A stretch of DNA of 64,000 bases, taken from the NCBI RefSeq assembly GCF_030294945.1, contig NZ_AP018448.1, positions 11,008,501-11,072,500 on the forward strand, in the 5' to 3' direction. The translations under genes and the position numbers were made by a program. This document shows positions 43,082 to 51,211 of this stretch, in pieces (within the stretch, counting starts at the first letter, position 1; each line of letters starts with the position of its first letter). Under the pieces are notes generated by a model that was not told where the DNA came from, did no database searches, and was given only the letters and a program-made list of their open reading frames with translations. This DNA comes from Streptomyces graminofaciens. GTDB taxonomy: Bacteria > Actinomycetota > Actinomycetes > Streptomycetales > Streptomycetaceae.

Positions 43082-44557
43082 ATGACGATCGAACAACCAC
43101 GCAGAGAAGACTTCACCCCCGGACGCCCCGTCCTGTTCCGCGACGCGACCGTCCTGTCCATGGACCCCGCGATCGGCCTGCTCGACCGCGGTGACGTCCT
43201 GGTCCGCGGCGAGCTGATCGAGCAGGTCGGAAGGGACCTCCAGGCACCGGACGACGCGTTGGTGGTGGACTGCGCCGGCGGCATCCTCATGCCCGGCATG
43301 GTCGACACGCACCGCCACATGTGGCAGACGGCGCTGCGCGGACTCGGCGCAGACTGGACCCTGTCGCAGTACTTCGTCTTCTACTACCTCACCTGGGGCA
43401 AGATCTTCCGTCCCGAGGACATCCACGCCGGCAACCTGCTGTCCGGCATCGAGGCGCTCGACGCGGGTGTGACCACCACGGTGGACTGGTCGCACGGCCT
43501 GCAGACGCCGGAGCACGGGGACGCGGCCGTCGAATCGCTGCGCGCGGTGCCGGGCCGCTTCGTGCTGGCCTACGGCAACCTGCTCGGCGCCCCCTGGGAG
43601 TGGGCCCGCTCGAAGGAATTCCGGTCCTTCGTCGACCGCCACTTCTCCGGGCGGGACGACATGCTGGGCCTGCAGCTCGCCTTCGACGTCACCGGTGACG
43701 ACGCCTTCCCCGAGAAGGCGGCGTTCGAGGCGGCCCGCGAGCTCGGGCTGCCGGTCACCACCCACGCGGGCGTCTGGGGCGCGACGAACGACAACGGCAT
43801 ACGTCTGATGTGGGACCACGGGTTCATGACGCCCGACGTCACCTATGTGCACTCGGCGACGCTCAGCGAGGACTCGTACCACCGGATCGCCGCCTCGGGC
43901 GGCACGGTCTCGGTGTCGGCGGAGAGCGAGCACAACGCCGGCCAGGGCTACCCTCCCACCTGGCGGCTGAGGCGCCACGGCATCCCCGTGTCACTGTCGA
44001 TGGACACCAGCGTGTGGTTCAGCGCCGATCTGTTCTCGGCGATGCGCGCCACGCTGTCGGCCGACCGGACGCGGGAACACATGGCGGCCCACGCGGCCGG
44101 GGAGACGGTGGTGCACCACAGCCTGCGGGCCCGGGACGTCGTGGAGTGGGCCACGATCGGCGGCGCCGGCGTGCTCGGCCTCAGCGACACCATCGGCTCG
44201 TTGACGCCGGGCAAGAAGGCCGACCTCGTCCTGCTCAAGAACGACCGGTCCCCGGCGATGTACCCGATCCTGCACCCCTACGGGCACGTGGTCTACCAGG
44301 CCACCCGCGCCGACGTGCACACCGTGCTGGTCAACGGAACCGTGGTGAAGTACGCGCACGAACTGGTCGGCGTCGACCTGGAACGGGCCCGCACCGCCGT
44401 CGCCGCGACCGTGGACTACGCGCGGACCACCATGGGCGAGGACGCGTGGCGGGAGGCCGTGGAGCCTCAGATCCCGACAACCGAGGTGATCTCGAACCCG
44501 TACACCTACAGCGAGTACCGCGGCGAGGGCGTCGCCGTGCAGAACGAGGGGGCGTAG
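43082..44557 (+). CDS. Amidohydrolase/deaminase-type metal hydrolase (AtzA/TrzA/SsnA-like)
   Basis: 491 residues. Metal ligands HxH in GMVDTHRHMWQ, His in LPVTTHAGVWG, HSATLSEDS, and Asp in SLSMDTSVW, then the typical KKADLVLL C-terminal sandwich domain. ATZ/TRZ-family enzymes hydrolyse ring-bound amino or halo groups or deaminate heterocycles. In an aromatic operon it may prepare the ring substrate (for example deamination or dechlorination). It starts 5 bp after DoxX and ends 4 bp before the CoA-transferase. Confidence 0.88.
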   Translation: MTIEQPRREDFTPGRPVLFRDATVLSMDPAIGLLDRGDVLVRGELIEQVGRDLQAPDDALVVDCAGGILMPGMVDTHRHMWQTALRGLGADWTLSQYFVFYYLTWGKIFRPEDIHAGNLLSGIEALDAGVTTTVDWSHGLQTPEHGDAAVESLRAVPGRFVLAYGNLLGAPWEWARSKEFRSFVDRHFSGRDDMLGLQLAFDVTGDDAFPEKAAFEAARELGLPVTTHAGVWGATNDNGIRLMWDHGFMTPDVTYVHSATLSEDSYHRIAASGGTVSVSAESEHNAGQGYPPTWRLRRHGIPVSLSMDTSVWFSADLFSAMRATLSADRTREHMAAHAAGETVVHHSLRARDVVEWATIGGAGVLGLSDTIGSLTPGKKADLVLLKNDRSPAMYPILHPYGHVVYQATRADVHTVLVNGTVVKYAHELVGVDLERARTAVAATVDYARTTMGEDAWREAVEPQIPTTEVISNPYTYSEYRGEGVAVQNEGA

Positions 44558-44560
44558 CCC

Positions 44561-45751
44561 ATGAGCGGCGGTTCAGGCGGCTCACGCGGACCGCTCGACG
44601 GGCTGCTGGTGGCGGACTTCTCCCGTATCCTCGCCGGTCCGTACGCGACGATGCTGCTCGCCGATCTCGGGGCCGACGTGGTGAAGGTCGAGGGCCCCCA
44701 GGGGGACGACACCCGCACCTGGACGCCGCCGGTGCGCGACGGTGTGTCGACCTACTACCTGGGGATCAACCGCGGGAAGCGGTCGCTCGCGCTCGACTTC
44801 CGCGACGAGGCGGACGCGCGGCTTGCGAGGGAGCTCGCTCGGCGCGCGGACGTGGTGATCGAGAACTTCAAGCCGGGCGGGCTGGCCAGGTACGGCCTGG
44901 ACCATGCCTCGGTGAGCGCCGGGAATCCTGGCGTGGTGTACGCGTCGATCAGCGGTTTCGGAGCCGGACCCGGCCGGAACGTACCCGGCTACGACCTGAT
45001 GGTGCAGGCGATCTCCGGGCTGATGAGCCTCACCGGTGATCCGGACGGGCCGCCGTACCGGGCGGGCATCTCCGTCTTCGACGTGATGGCGGGCAACCAC
45101 GCCGCCATCGGCATCCTCGCCGCGCTGCGGCACCGCGACGCGACCGGCCAGGGCCAGCTCGTCGAGGTGAACCTGCTCTCGTCGGCACTGACCGGGCTGG
45201 TCAACCACAGCTCCTCCTACGTGGCCGGCGGCACCGTGCCCTACCGGATGGGCAACGCGCACCCCAGCGTCTTCCCCTACGAACCGCTGCCGACGGCCGA
45301 CCAGGACCTGATCGTCACGGCTGCCAACGACGGGCAGTTCCGCAAGCTGTGCGAAGTACTCGGGATCCCCGAGACCGCCGACGATCCCCGCTTCCGGCAC
45401 AACGCCGACCGTACCGAGCGACGGGAGGAACTCCGGCCCCTCCTGCTCGATCGGCTGAAGACGAGGACCGCCCTGGAGTGGTTCGACCTGCTCGTCGACG
45501 CCGGGGTCCCCTGCGGACCGATCAACACCATCGAGGGTGGGTTCGCGATGGCCGAACGCTTCGGACTCGACCCGGTCGTCGAGGTCGGCGAGGGAGACCG
45601 GGCCGTACCCACGACACGGCACCCGATCCGCTTCTCCGAGACGCCCGCCGCCTACCGCCTGCCCCCGCCCGAGTTGGACGAGCACCGGACCGAACTCCGC
45701 AAGTGGCTGGAGGACGGAGTGGGGGACGATCCGGAGGACGAGAATGCCTGA
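44561..45751 (+). CDS. CaiB/BaiF-family (type III) CoA-transferase
   Basis: 396 residues. DGLLVADFSRILAGPYATML, the CoA-binding WTPPVRDGVSTYYLGINRGK, and catalytic Asp174 in VFDVMAG. Transfers CoA between carboxylic acids. It is a paralogue of the gene at 51.2 kb (shared ADFSR-LAGPYATMLLADLGA, GYDL, LAALRHRDATG). The next gene, a citryl-CoA-lyase-like protein, starts inside it (8-base overlap), so the acid activated here is probably cleaved by that partner. Confidence 0.91.
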   Translation: MSGGSGGSRGPLDGLLVADFSRILAGPYATMLLADLGADVVKVEGPQGDDTRTWTPPVRDGVSTYYLGINRGKRSLALDFRDEADARLARELARRADVVIENFKPGGLARYGLDHASVSAGNPGVVYASISGFGAGPGRNVPGYDLMVQAISGLMSLTGDPDGPPYRAGISVFDVMAGNHAAIGILAALRHRDATGQGQLVEVNLLSSALTGLVNHSSSYVAGGTVPYRMGNAHPSVFPYEPLPTADQDLIVTAANDGQFRKLCEVLGIPETADDPRFRHNADRTERREELRPLLLDRLKTRTALEWFDLLVDAGVPCGPINTIEGGFAMAERFGLDPVVEVGEGDRAVPTTRHPIRFSETPAAYRLPPPELDEHRTELRKWLEDGVGDDPEDENA

Positions 45752-46577
45752 GAAACCGAATGCGCCCGAGTACCCGACCGCCCTCGGTGCGTCCTCCCTG
45801 GACAGCATCACCCTGCTCGGCCAGGACCTCGCGGCCGATGTGATGGGCGAGGTGGGCTTCGGCGAGCTGGCGTTCTGGCTGGCCACGCAGCGCCGCCCCA
45901 CCTCCGGGGAGACACGGGTGTTCGAGGCGGTGCTCGCCGCACTCGCCGACCACGGCTTCACCCCGACCGCCATAACGGCGCGGCTGACATACCTGTCAGC
46001 CCCCGACTCGATACAGGGAGCCATCGCCGCAGGGCTTCTCGGCGGCGGCTCCCGCTTCCTCGGCGTGACCGAGGACTGCGGCCGCTTCCTGCATGACGCC
46101 CTGTCAACGCTGGAGAACGGCCACCCGACCGACGAGGCCGGCTGGGACGAACTAGCCCTGGCCACCGTACGCTCCCGAAGAGAGGCCAGGGGGCTCATCC
46201 CCGGGCTCGGACACCACATCCACAAGCAAGGTGACCCCCGCACTCCGAGACTGTTCCAACTCGCCATGGAGGAAGGGCTGTTCGGCCCGCACCTGTCGCT
46301 GTTCGCGGCCATAGGCCGGGTCCACCCCCAGGTGCTGGGCAGCACCCTGCCGCTCAACGGCGCCGGCGTCTGCGGCGCCGCGCTCGCCGACCTCGGCCTC
46401 CCGCTGGAACTGCTGCGCGCCTTCGCCCTGCTCGCCCGCACGGCCGGACTCATCGGCCAGCTCGCCGAGGAGATCCGCAACCCCGTCGCGAACGACATCT
46501 TCCTCTCGGTGGACCTCAACAACCGCGCCGTACCACCGCACCCTGCCGACGGAGGCGAAGCTTCAGCAAGCGGCTGA
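45744..46577 (+). CDS. Citryl-CoA lyase-like protein (citrate-synthase fold)
   Basis: 277 residues, ATG inside the CoA-transferase gene. It lacks the N-terminal part of citrate synthase. GLIPGLGHHIHKQGDPRTPR is the citrate-synthase PGFGH-x-DPR block and TLPLNGAGVCGAALADLGLP the later substrate region. Short members of this fold act as citryl-CoA lyases in retro-Claisen cleavage. The pairing with a type III CoA-transferase suggests activation and cleavage of a branched or citrate-like acid, perhaps downstream of ring cleavage. No citrate-lyase ACP or CitE/CitF is present. Confidence 0.85.
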   Translation: MPEKPNAPEYPTALGASSLDSITLLGQDLAADVMGEVGFGELAFWLATQRRPTSGETRVFEAVLAALADHGFTPTAITARLTYLSAPDSIQGAIAAGLLGGGSRFLGVTEDCGRFLHDALSTLENGHPTDEAGWDELALATVRSRREARGLIPGLGHHIHKQGDPRTPRLFQLAMEEGLFGPHLSLFAAIGRVHPQVLGSTLPLNGAGVCGAALADLGLPLELLRAFALLARTAGLIGQLAEEIRNPVANDIFLSVDLNNRAVPPHPADGGEASASG

Positions 46578-47117
46578 TCAGTAAGGGCCTGATGCCGTAC
46601 GACGGTAGCGGCCGGGCGCGATGCCCTGTTCCCGGGAGAACGCCCGCGAGAAGGCGAACTCGGAGCGGTATCCGACGGCTTGCGCGATGGCGCCGACCGG
46701 ATTGTCGGTGTCGCGCAGCAGGCGGGCGGCCAGGTCGATCCGCACGCGAGAGAGGTAGGCCAGCGGGGTGTGGCCCACCACCTCCTTGAACTGGCGAGCG
46801 AAGGCCGGGCGGGACATCGTGACGGTGCGGGCCAGGCTCTCCACCGTCCAGTCGCGGTGCGGCTCTTCGTGCATCAGTGACAGGGCGGTTCCGATGCGCG
46901 GGTCGCGCAGGGCGGTCAGCCAGGACGGTCCCGTCTCGCTGGCGGTGTCGGCCCGTTCGATCCAGGCGCGGATCGCGAGCACGAAGAGCACCTCGGTCAG
47001 ACGGGTCGCCACTGCCCGGGAGCCGGGCTCCCCGCCCGCCGTCTCGGTGGCGAGGATCCGGACGACATCCTGCAACCGGGGGTCGGCGCTCATGCCGGGC
47101 ACATGGATGAGCCTCAA
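46578..47117 (-). pseudogene. AraC-family regulator, N-terminally truncated
   Basis: 179 codons from a TTG. The C-terminal DNA-binding half is complete (WTVESLARTVTMSRPAFARQ, FKEVVGHTPLAYLSRVRIDL, GYRSEFAFSRAFSREQGIAP), preceded by the linker LQDVVRILATETAGG. The cupin ligand domain expected upstream is missing; instead the frame runs into a cellulase fragment. It might still bind DNA constitutively, so dead or altered are both possible. Confidence 0.7.
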
Positions 47118-47245
47118 CCGGTGGTGAACGTTGATCTCGGCGTGGAGGCCGTCGGACAGCGCCCAGTCGACGACCCGCTTGACCGGCCATCCAGGTCGGG
47201 TCGATGGCGTGGGCGTGGCCGCTCCAGGTGACGGGGCGGGCCGCT
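47118..47245 (-). pseudogene. Fragment of a GH5 endoglucanase
   Basis: Immediately upstream of, and in frame with, the truncated AraC gene the minus strand encodes GWPVKRVVDWALSDGLHAEI followed by NVHHR. This matches the loop of family-5 cellulases where VVDWALxxGLYxxINxHHD precedes the catalytic region. Only about 30-40 codons remain. The two unrelated fragments are joined precisely, marking a deletion. Confidence 0.5.
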
Positions 47246-47273
47246 GTCGTCCTCGCGCAACGCGGAAGTGAGT

Positions 47274-47308
47274 TTGATTTTCCTACTCACAGATCTATAG
47301 TGTGAGTC
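47274..47308 (+). promoter_or_regulatory. Promoter with overlapping palindromic operator
   Basis: -35 TTGATT (47274-47279), 16-bp spacer, -10 TATAGT (47296-47301). The inverted repeat ACTCACA (47285-47291) / TGTGAGT (47301-47307), 9 bp apart, spans the -10. A repressor bound there would block the thiolase gene that begins at 47356. Confidence 0.65.
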
Positions 47309-47355
47309 CAGATTCCATACCGACCGGTAGGACTGGTGAGGCCAGGGAGGCCGCC

Positions 47356-48540
47356 ATGAGGGATGCAGTGATCGTTGAGGCCGTGCGTACCCCAATCGGC
47401 AAGGGCAAGCCGGGCGGTGCGCTGTCGTCCGTGCACCCCGTCGAACTGCTCGCACACACCTTGCGCACGCTGGTCGAACGCAGCGGGATCGACCCAGCGC
47501 TGGTGGACGACGTGGTCGGCGGCACCGTTGACCAGGTCGGCGAGCAGGCGATGAACACCACCCGCTACGCCGTGCTGTCGGCGGGCTTCCCGGAGACGGT
47601 CCCGGCGACCACCGTGGACCGCCAGTGCGGCTCCTCCCAGCAGGCCGTGCACTTCGCCGCGCAGGGCGTCATCGCCGGCGCCTACGACCTCGTCATCGCC
47701 TGCGGCGTCGAGTCGATGAGCCGGGTCCCGATGTGGTCGAGCGTGCCGCCGGGCGCCGATCCGTTCGGTCCGGGCATTGCCGCCCGCTACCCGGAGGGGC
47801 TCCCGCCGCAGGGCGTCAGCGCCGAACTGATCGCCGCGCGCTGGAAGCTGGACCGCGAGACGATGGACGCCTTCTCCGCCGACTCGCACGCCAAGGCCGC
47901 GCGGGCCTGGGAGGCTGGCCTCTTCGACGCCGAGACCGCGCCGCTGACCACGCCTGAGGGACGGCTCGTCACCAGGGACGAAAGCGTGCGCCCGACCACC
48001 ACGCCGGAGATCCTGGCCGGCCTGCGGCCCGCGTTCGAGGACGAGGGGTTCGCCCGCCGCTTCCCGCAGATCGACTGGTCGGTCACGGCCGGCAACAGCA
48101 GCCCGACCAACGACGGCGCGGCGGCCGTGCTGATCACCAGCAGCGAGACCGCCGCGCGGCTCGGCCTGCGGCCCCTCGCCCGACTGCACAGCTTCGCCGT
48201 CACGGGCTCCGACCCGCTCCTGATGCTGACGGGCGTCATCCCGGCCACGGAGAAGGTGCTGCGGCGGGCGGGGCTCGGCCTGGACGACATCGACCTCTTC
48301 GAGGTCAACGAGGCATTTGCCAGCGTCCCGCTCGCCTGGCTCGCCGAAACAGGCACGGACCCGGCCCGCGTCAACGTCCACGGTGGCGCGATCGCCCTCG
48401 GCCACCCGCTCGGCGCGAGCGGAGCTCGCCTGATGACGACGCTCGTTCACGCCATGCGGGAGCGGGGCGCGCGCTACGCCCTGCAAACGATGTGCGAGGC
48501 GGGCGGGCTGGCCAACGCGACGGTACTGGAGCGTATCTGA
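47356..48540 (+). CDS. Acetyl-CoA acyltransferase (thiolase)
   Basis: 394 residues from MRDAVIVEAVRTPIGKGKPG, with GGGAGG upstream. Triad Cys91 (VDRQCGSSQQ), His350 (GGAIALGHPLGASGAR) and Cys380 (MCEAGGLANA; the usual CxGGG is CEAGG). FadA/PcaF-like steroid and lipid thiolases start the same way. Expressed from its own operator-controlled promoter; it is followed by an esterase remnant. Confidence 0.93.
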   Translation: MRDAVIVEAVRTPIGKGKPGGALSSVHPVELLAHTLRTLVERSGIDPALVDDVVGGTVDQVGEQAMNTTRYAVLSAGFPETVPATTVDRQCGSSQQAVHFAAQGVIAGAYDLVIACGVESMSRVPMWSSVPPGADPFGPGIAARYPEGLPPQGVSAELIAARWKLDRETMDAFSADSHAKAARAWEAGLFDAETAPLTTPEGRLVTRDESVRPTTTPEILAGLRPAFEDEGFARRFPQIDWSVTAGNSSPTNDGAAAVLITSSETAARLGLRPLARLHSFAVTGSDPLLMLTGVIPATEKVLRRAGLGLDDIDLFEVNEAFASVPLAWLAETGTDPARVNVHGGAIALGHPLGASGARLMTTLVHAMRERGARYALQTMCEAGGLANATVLERI

Positions 48541-48549
48541 GCTCGGCTC

Positions 48550-49375
48550 CTTGGAACCCATAACGGCTGGGTCCGTGGGGCCGCCGGCGCCGAGGTGGAC
48601 AAGTTCCTCGGTATCCCGTACGCCGCACCGCCCGCGCCGGCCTCGTGGCGGGGCGTCCGTGACGCGACCACCGACGCCCCGGCCTGCGCCCAGCCTGCCG
48701 GCGGGCTGCTCCCCGGAGAGTCGACTGCGGACGAGGACTGCTTGTACCTCAGCGTCTACCGGCCCGCCCACATAGCCGGGAAGCGGTTGCCGGTGCTCGT
48801 CTGGATCCACGGCGGCGGGTACGGCTCGGGAGCCGCCCGGCTGTACGACGGCAGCGAACTCGCCGCGAAGAACGACGCGATCGTGGTGAGCATCAACTAC
48901 CGGGTCAGTGTGTTCGGCTTCCTGGCCCTGGAGTCCTCGACCATGAGCAGGGGAACTCCGGGAACTACGGGTTCCTCGACCAACTGGCCGCGCTGTCTTC
49001 GCGGCACACACCGCCACCTACTTCTACGAGTTGTACGACCCGAACGCGCCACCGCTCACAGACCCCCCGGCGCCCAAGGGCTTCCAGATGGGCTCGGCGC
49101 ACAGCGCGGACGTCGCCTACGTGTTCCAGGACGGCTTCGCCCAGCAGGCAGCGCCGTTCACCTCCGCGCAGAGGGCGTTGTCAGACAAGATCATGCGGTA
49201 CTGGACGAACCTCGCCAGGCAGGGCAGCCCCAACGGCCACGGCGAGGCCGTCTGGCCGAAGTACCGGGGCGGCGGGAACGGCATCGTGCAGTTGAGCCCG
49301 GGCAACGTCTCGGTCATGCCCGACTACGAGGCCGAACACCACTGCTCCTTCTGGCGTTCTCTCGGACAGGCGTAG
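48550..49375 (+). pseudogene. Type-B carboxylesterase with internal deletion
   Basis: Start: KFLGIPYAAPPAPASWRG, DEDCLYLSVYRPA, LPVLVWIHGGGYGSG, YDGSELAAKNDAIVVSINYR, VSVFGFLALE; then a frame shift (GNYGFLDQLAAL in another frame). The central half, including the GESAGG nucleophile, is absent; the sequence rejoins at LYDPNAPPLTDP and finishes with AHSADVAYVFQDGF, IMRYWTNLARQGSPNG and CSFWRSLGQA. No N-terminal signal peptide either. It is inactive. Confidence 0.85.
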
Positions 49376-49972
49376 CCGGACAGGAGCCCGCGCGTCGCCG
49401 CGCGGGCTCCCTCCCGCTCCCGCGGCCGGACCGTCAGCACCAGTGCCCCGTGTCGGCCGCAGGCATCCGGCCGAGCCGTACTCCGAGTACAGCTGGCCTT
49501 CCAGCTCATTGTTGTACGGGCGCAGTGAGGCGGCGGGGCCCTCGGGGCCCGTCGTCTGCCGGCCGACTTCAAGTCGTGCTGCCCGCTCGGGGCCGCCCGG
49601 CTCCCGCATTTCCCCCGTGATGCGCCGACGCCAACGCAGCGGCGTTTCCTCGTCGCATTCCTGCCTCGGCGCCCCACGAAACGGACCGATGCGGACCAGG
49701 TCCTGCCGATCCATCCCCACCGCGTTCAGTTCCGCGGCCGCCCGGCGCACCTCATCCTCCGGAACACTCCACTGACCGCCGCTCGCCCTCACCATCGCCA
49801 CCACACGGCCGCCGAGCAGGACGTACCTCACCTGGGCACGGGCAGGAGAGCAGGTGAATGCCCCAGAAGCCGTCGGCACAGCACTGTCGGCCGTCAAATC
49901 GACCCACAGAGCGTCCGCGGCAACCAGGGTGATCAGGCCGTCCGTGGGACCGGGCAGGACACGCTCTGACAT
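49181..49972 (-). CDS. Hypothetical protein (doubtful C-terminal half)
   Basis: 263 codons starting MSERVLPGPTDGLITLVAAD. The first ~110 codons read like real protein (LWVDLTADSAVPTASGAFTC, VRYVLLGGRVVAMVRASGGQ, EVRRAAAELNAVGMDRQDLV). The part below ~49430 passes through a terminator hairpin and lies antisense to the esterase remnant, so the true end is probably earlier through a frame change. No family recognised. Confidence 0.35.
   Translation of the reverse strand: MSERVLPGPTDGLITLVAADALWVDLTADSAVPTASGAFTCSPARAQVRYVLLGGRVVAMVRASGGQWSVPEDEVRRAAAELNAVGMDRQDLVRIGPFRGAPRQECDEETPLRWRRRITGEMREPGGPERAARLEVGRQTTGPEGPAASLRPYNNELEGQLYSEYGSAGCLRPTRGTGADGPAAGAGGSPRGDARAPVRLRLSERTPEGAVVFGLVVGHDRDVARAQLHDAVPAAPVLRPDGLAVAVGAALPGEVRPVPHDLV
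49383..49410. terminator. Hairpin terminator
   Basis: GGAGCCCGCGCG-TCGC-CGCGCGGGCTCC: 12-bp perfect stem, 8 bp after the esterase remnant's stop. Confidence 0.8.
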
Positions 49973-49981
49973 ACCGACAGG

Positions 49982-50200
49982 CTAACGGCCTGCAACGCGG
50001 CAACGGGTGCCAAGCGCCTCGGCCAACCGGGCCGCCGCCCGCAACTCTTTTGCCTGAGCATCTGGCTCGTGTGGCAGGACAGCGTCACCGGCAGATCCTC
50101 GAAGGACACTGCGGGAGACCTGCAGGACCACCACCAAAACCGAGACCGCTCGAACGAGTTCTAGCAATGCCGCCAACTCCTCGTCGGACATACAGTCCAT
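49982..50200 (-). CDS. Small protein of unknown function
   Basis: 72 residues (or 69 from the second Met, MSDEELAALLELV). Acidic N-terminus, hydrophobic helix LLELVRAVSVLVVVLQVSRS, basic/Ala-rich tail. No strong ribosome binding site, no family. Codon pattern is plausible but not decisive. Confidence 0.3.
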   Translation of the reverse strand: MDCMSDEELAALLELVRAVSVLVVVLQVSRSVLRGSAGDAVLPHEPDAQAKELRAAARLAEALGTRCRVAGR

Positions 50201-50206
50201 GAGAAG

Positions 50207-50512
50207 TTGCAGTTCAGAGCCGGTGCACGAGCTACCGCGGTCGGTAATATCGAGTACAAGCGCGACACCGACGCTGGCGTCATCAACCAGGGCTTGTTCT
50301 CCCTCTCGTGGCTGATGGACCAGCGGGCCGAGTTCGAGCACCTGGTCCACGACAGGTTCGGGGCTACGGCCGCGTCCCAGGTGCTGTGGAGCGGACCGAG
50401 CCTGATCTGTACCGCCGACGACTTCACGCGCTACGACGTACACGCCGTATGTGAGCACCGGAGGCCGATCGACCTGGCCCGCTACCGCTACTTCGGCACC
50501 GAGCAGACGTGA
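50207..50512 (+). CDS. C-terminal part of a PD-(D/E)xK-type nuclease-like protein (probably truncated)
   Basis: 101 codons from a TTG. NIEYKRDTDAGVINQGLFSL carries an E-x-K core like PD-(D/E)xK nucleases; SWLMDQRAEFEHLVHDRFG and LICTADDFTRYDVHAVCEHR followed by RYRYFG resemble the ends of DUF5655-associated, restriction-like proteins. The upstream catalytic Asp and N-terminal strands are missing, so this is likely a remnant. Confidence 0.5.
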   Translation: MQFRAGARATAVGNIEYKRDTDAGVINQGLFSLSWLMDQRAEFEHLVHDRFGATAASQVLWSGPSLICTADDFTRYDVHAVCEHRRPIDLARYRYFGTEQT

Positions 50513-50580
50513 ACCGCCCCGCTGACCGGACGTGTCAGCAACAAGCGCTCCGCTCTGAGGGTATCTCCTGGAAACCAGCT

Positions 50581-50643
50581 CTGACCTCGGCCAATGGAAC
50601 GCGTTCCGCGCACAAAGATGCGTCAGCTCGTCGTTGACCGGCG
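50581..50643. promoter_or_regulatory. Conserved ~60-bp element, copy 1 (upstream of glutarate operon)
   Basis: Core CCGCGCACAAAGATGCGTC at 50607-50625, flanked by CTGACCT (50581-50587) and ACCGGCGG. Aligns without gaps with 57121-57183. Lies about 100-145 bp before the DUF35 gene; candidate site for the LysR regulator at 57.3 kb. Confidence 0.65.
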
Positions 50644-50726
50644 GTCCGCGGCAGGGCCAGGCTGATGGAGCCAGATCGGATTCCGATCTCCCGTTTCCGG
50701 TCCCCGAACTGAGTGCAGGAGGCGTG

Positions 50727-51152
50727 ATGTTCCAGACAGACACCTTTGAAGACACCGAACTCAGGGGAGATCCCGGAGCGGCTGCCGTCGCCACGACCGC
50801 GCTCGTCACTCCGAACGCGCCGGCGGACCGCGGCGAGCTGTTCTTCCAGCGTTGCCTGTGGTGCGGCACTCCGGCCTACCGCCGCTCGTTCTGCCGTGCC
50901 TGCGGGTCCGTGGCCCTTCGACGGGAACGCAGCGCGGGCGACGGGGTCGTGGTCCGCCGCCACGGCCAGGTCCCGCACAACACGTGGTTCGTCGCGATGA
51001 ACGAGGGCTTCAACCTGCTCTGCCAGGCCACCGACGCGTCGCCGGTCACCGTCGGGTCGAGGGTGAGTGTCGTACGGGCCGTCGCTCCCCTCGGGCAGGG
51101 ACTTCCCGTCGTCGAGCCCACTCGCCCGCCGACTTCGGACCGCTGGTGGTGA
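50727..51152 (+). CDS. DUF35 zinc-ribbon/OB-fold protein
   Basis: 141 residues from ATG with AGGAGG. Rubredoxin-like zinc ribbon with Cys43/Cys46 (RCLWCGTPA) and Cys56/Cys59 (SFCRACGSV), followed by an OB-fold. These proteins partner thiolase-like and acyl-CoA enzymes, channelling or binding acyl-CoA. First gene of the operon with the CoA-transferase and glutaryl-CoA dehydrogenase; 59 bp to the next start. Confidence 0.82.
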   Translation: MFQTDTFEDTELRGDPGAAAVATTALVTPNAPADRGELFFQRCLWCGTPAYRRSFCRACGSVALRRERSAGDGVVVRRHGQVPHNTWFVAMNEGFNLLCQATDASPVTVGSRVSVVRAVAPLGQGLPVVEPTRPPTSDRWW

Positions 51153-51211
51153 CGGGAAACGGCTCGAACGCAGCCACCTCGCACAAGCGGGACGATCAGA
51201 GAGGAGGGTGC

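Noticed and set aside
44582..46522. 646-codon minus-strand frame over the CoA-transferase and lyase
   Set aside because: Shadow of two overlapping genes with clear motifs.
31214..46577. Biosynthetic (polyketide-type) cluster because of SnoaL, SDR and oxygenases
   Set aside because: No synthase, carrier protein or modular enzyme is present; ring-cleavage and CoA enzymes indicate catabolism.
47287..49017. 576-codon minus-strand frame over the thiolase
   Set aside because: Antisense shadow; the thiolase triad is on the plus strand.
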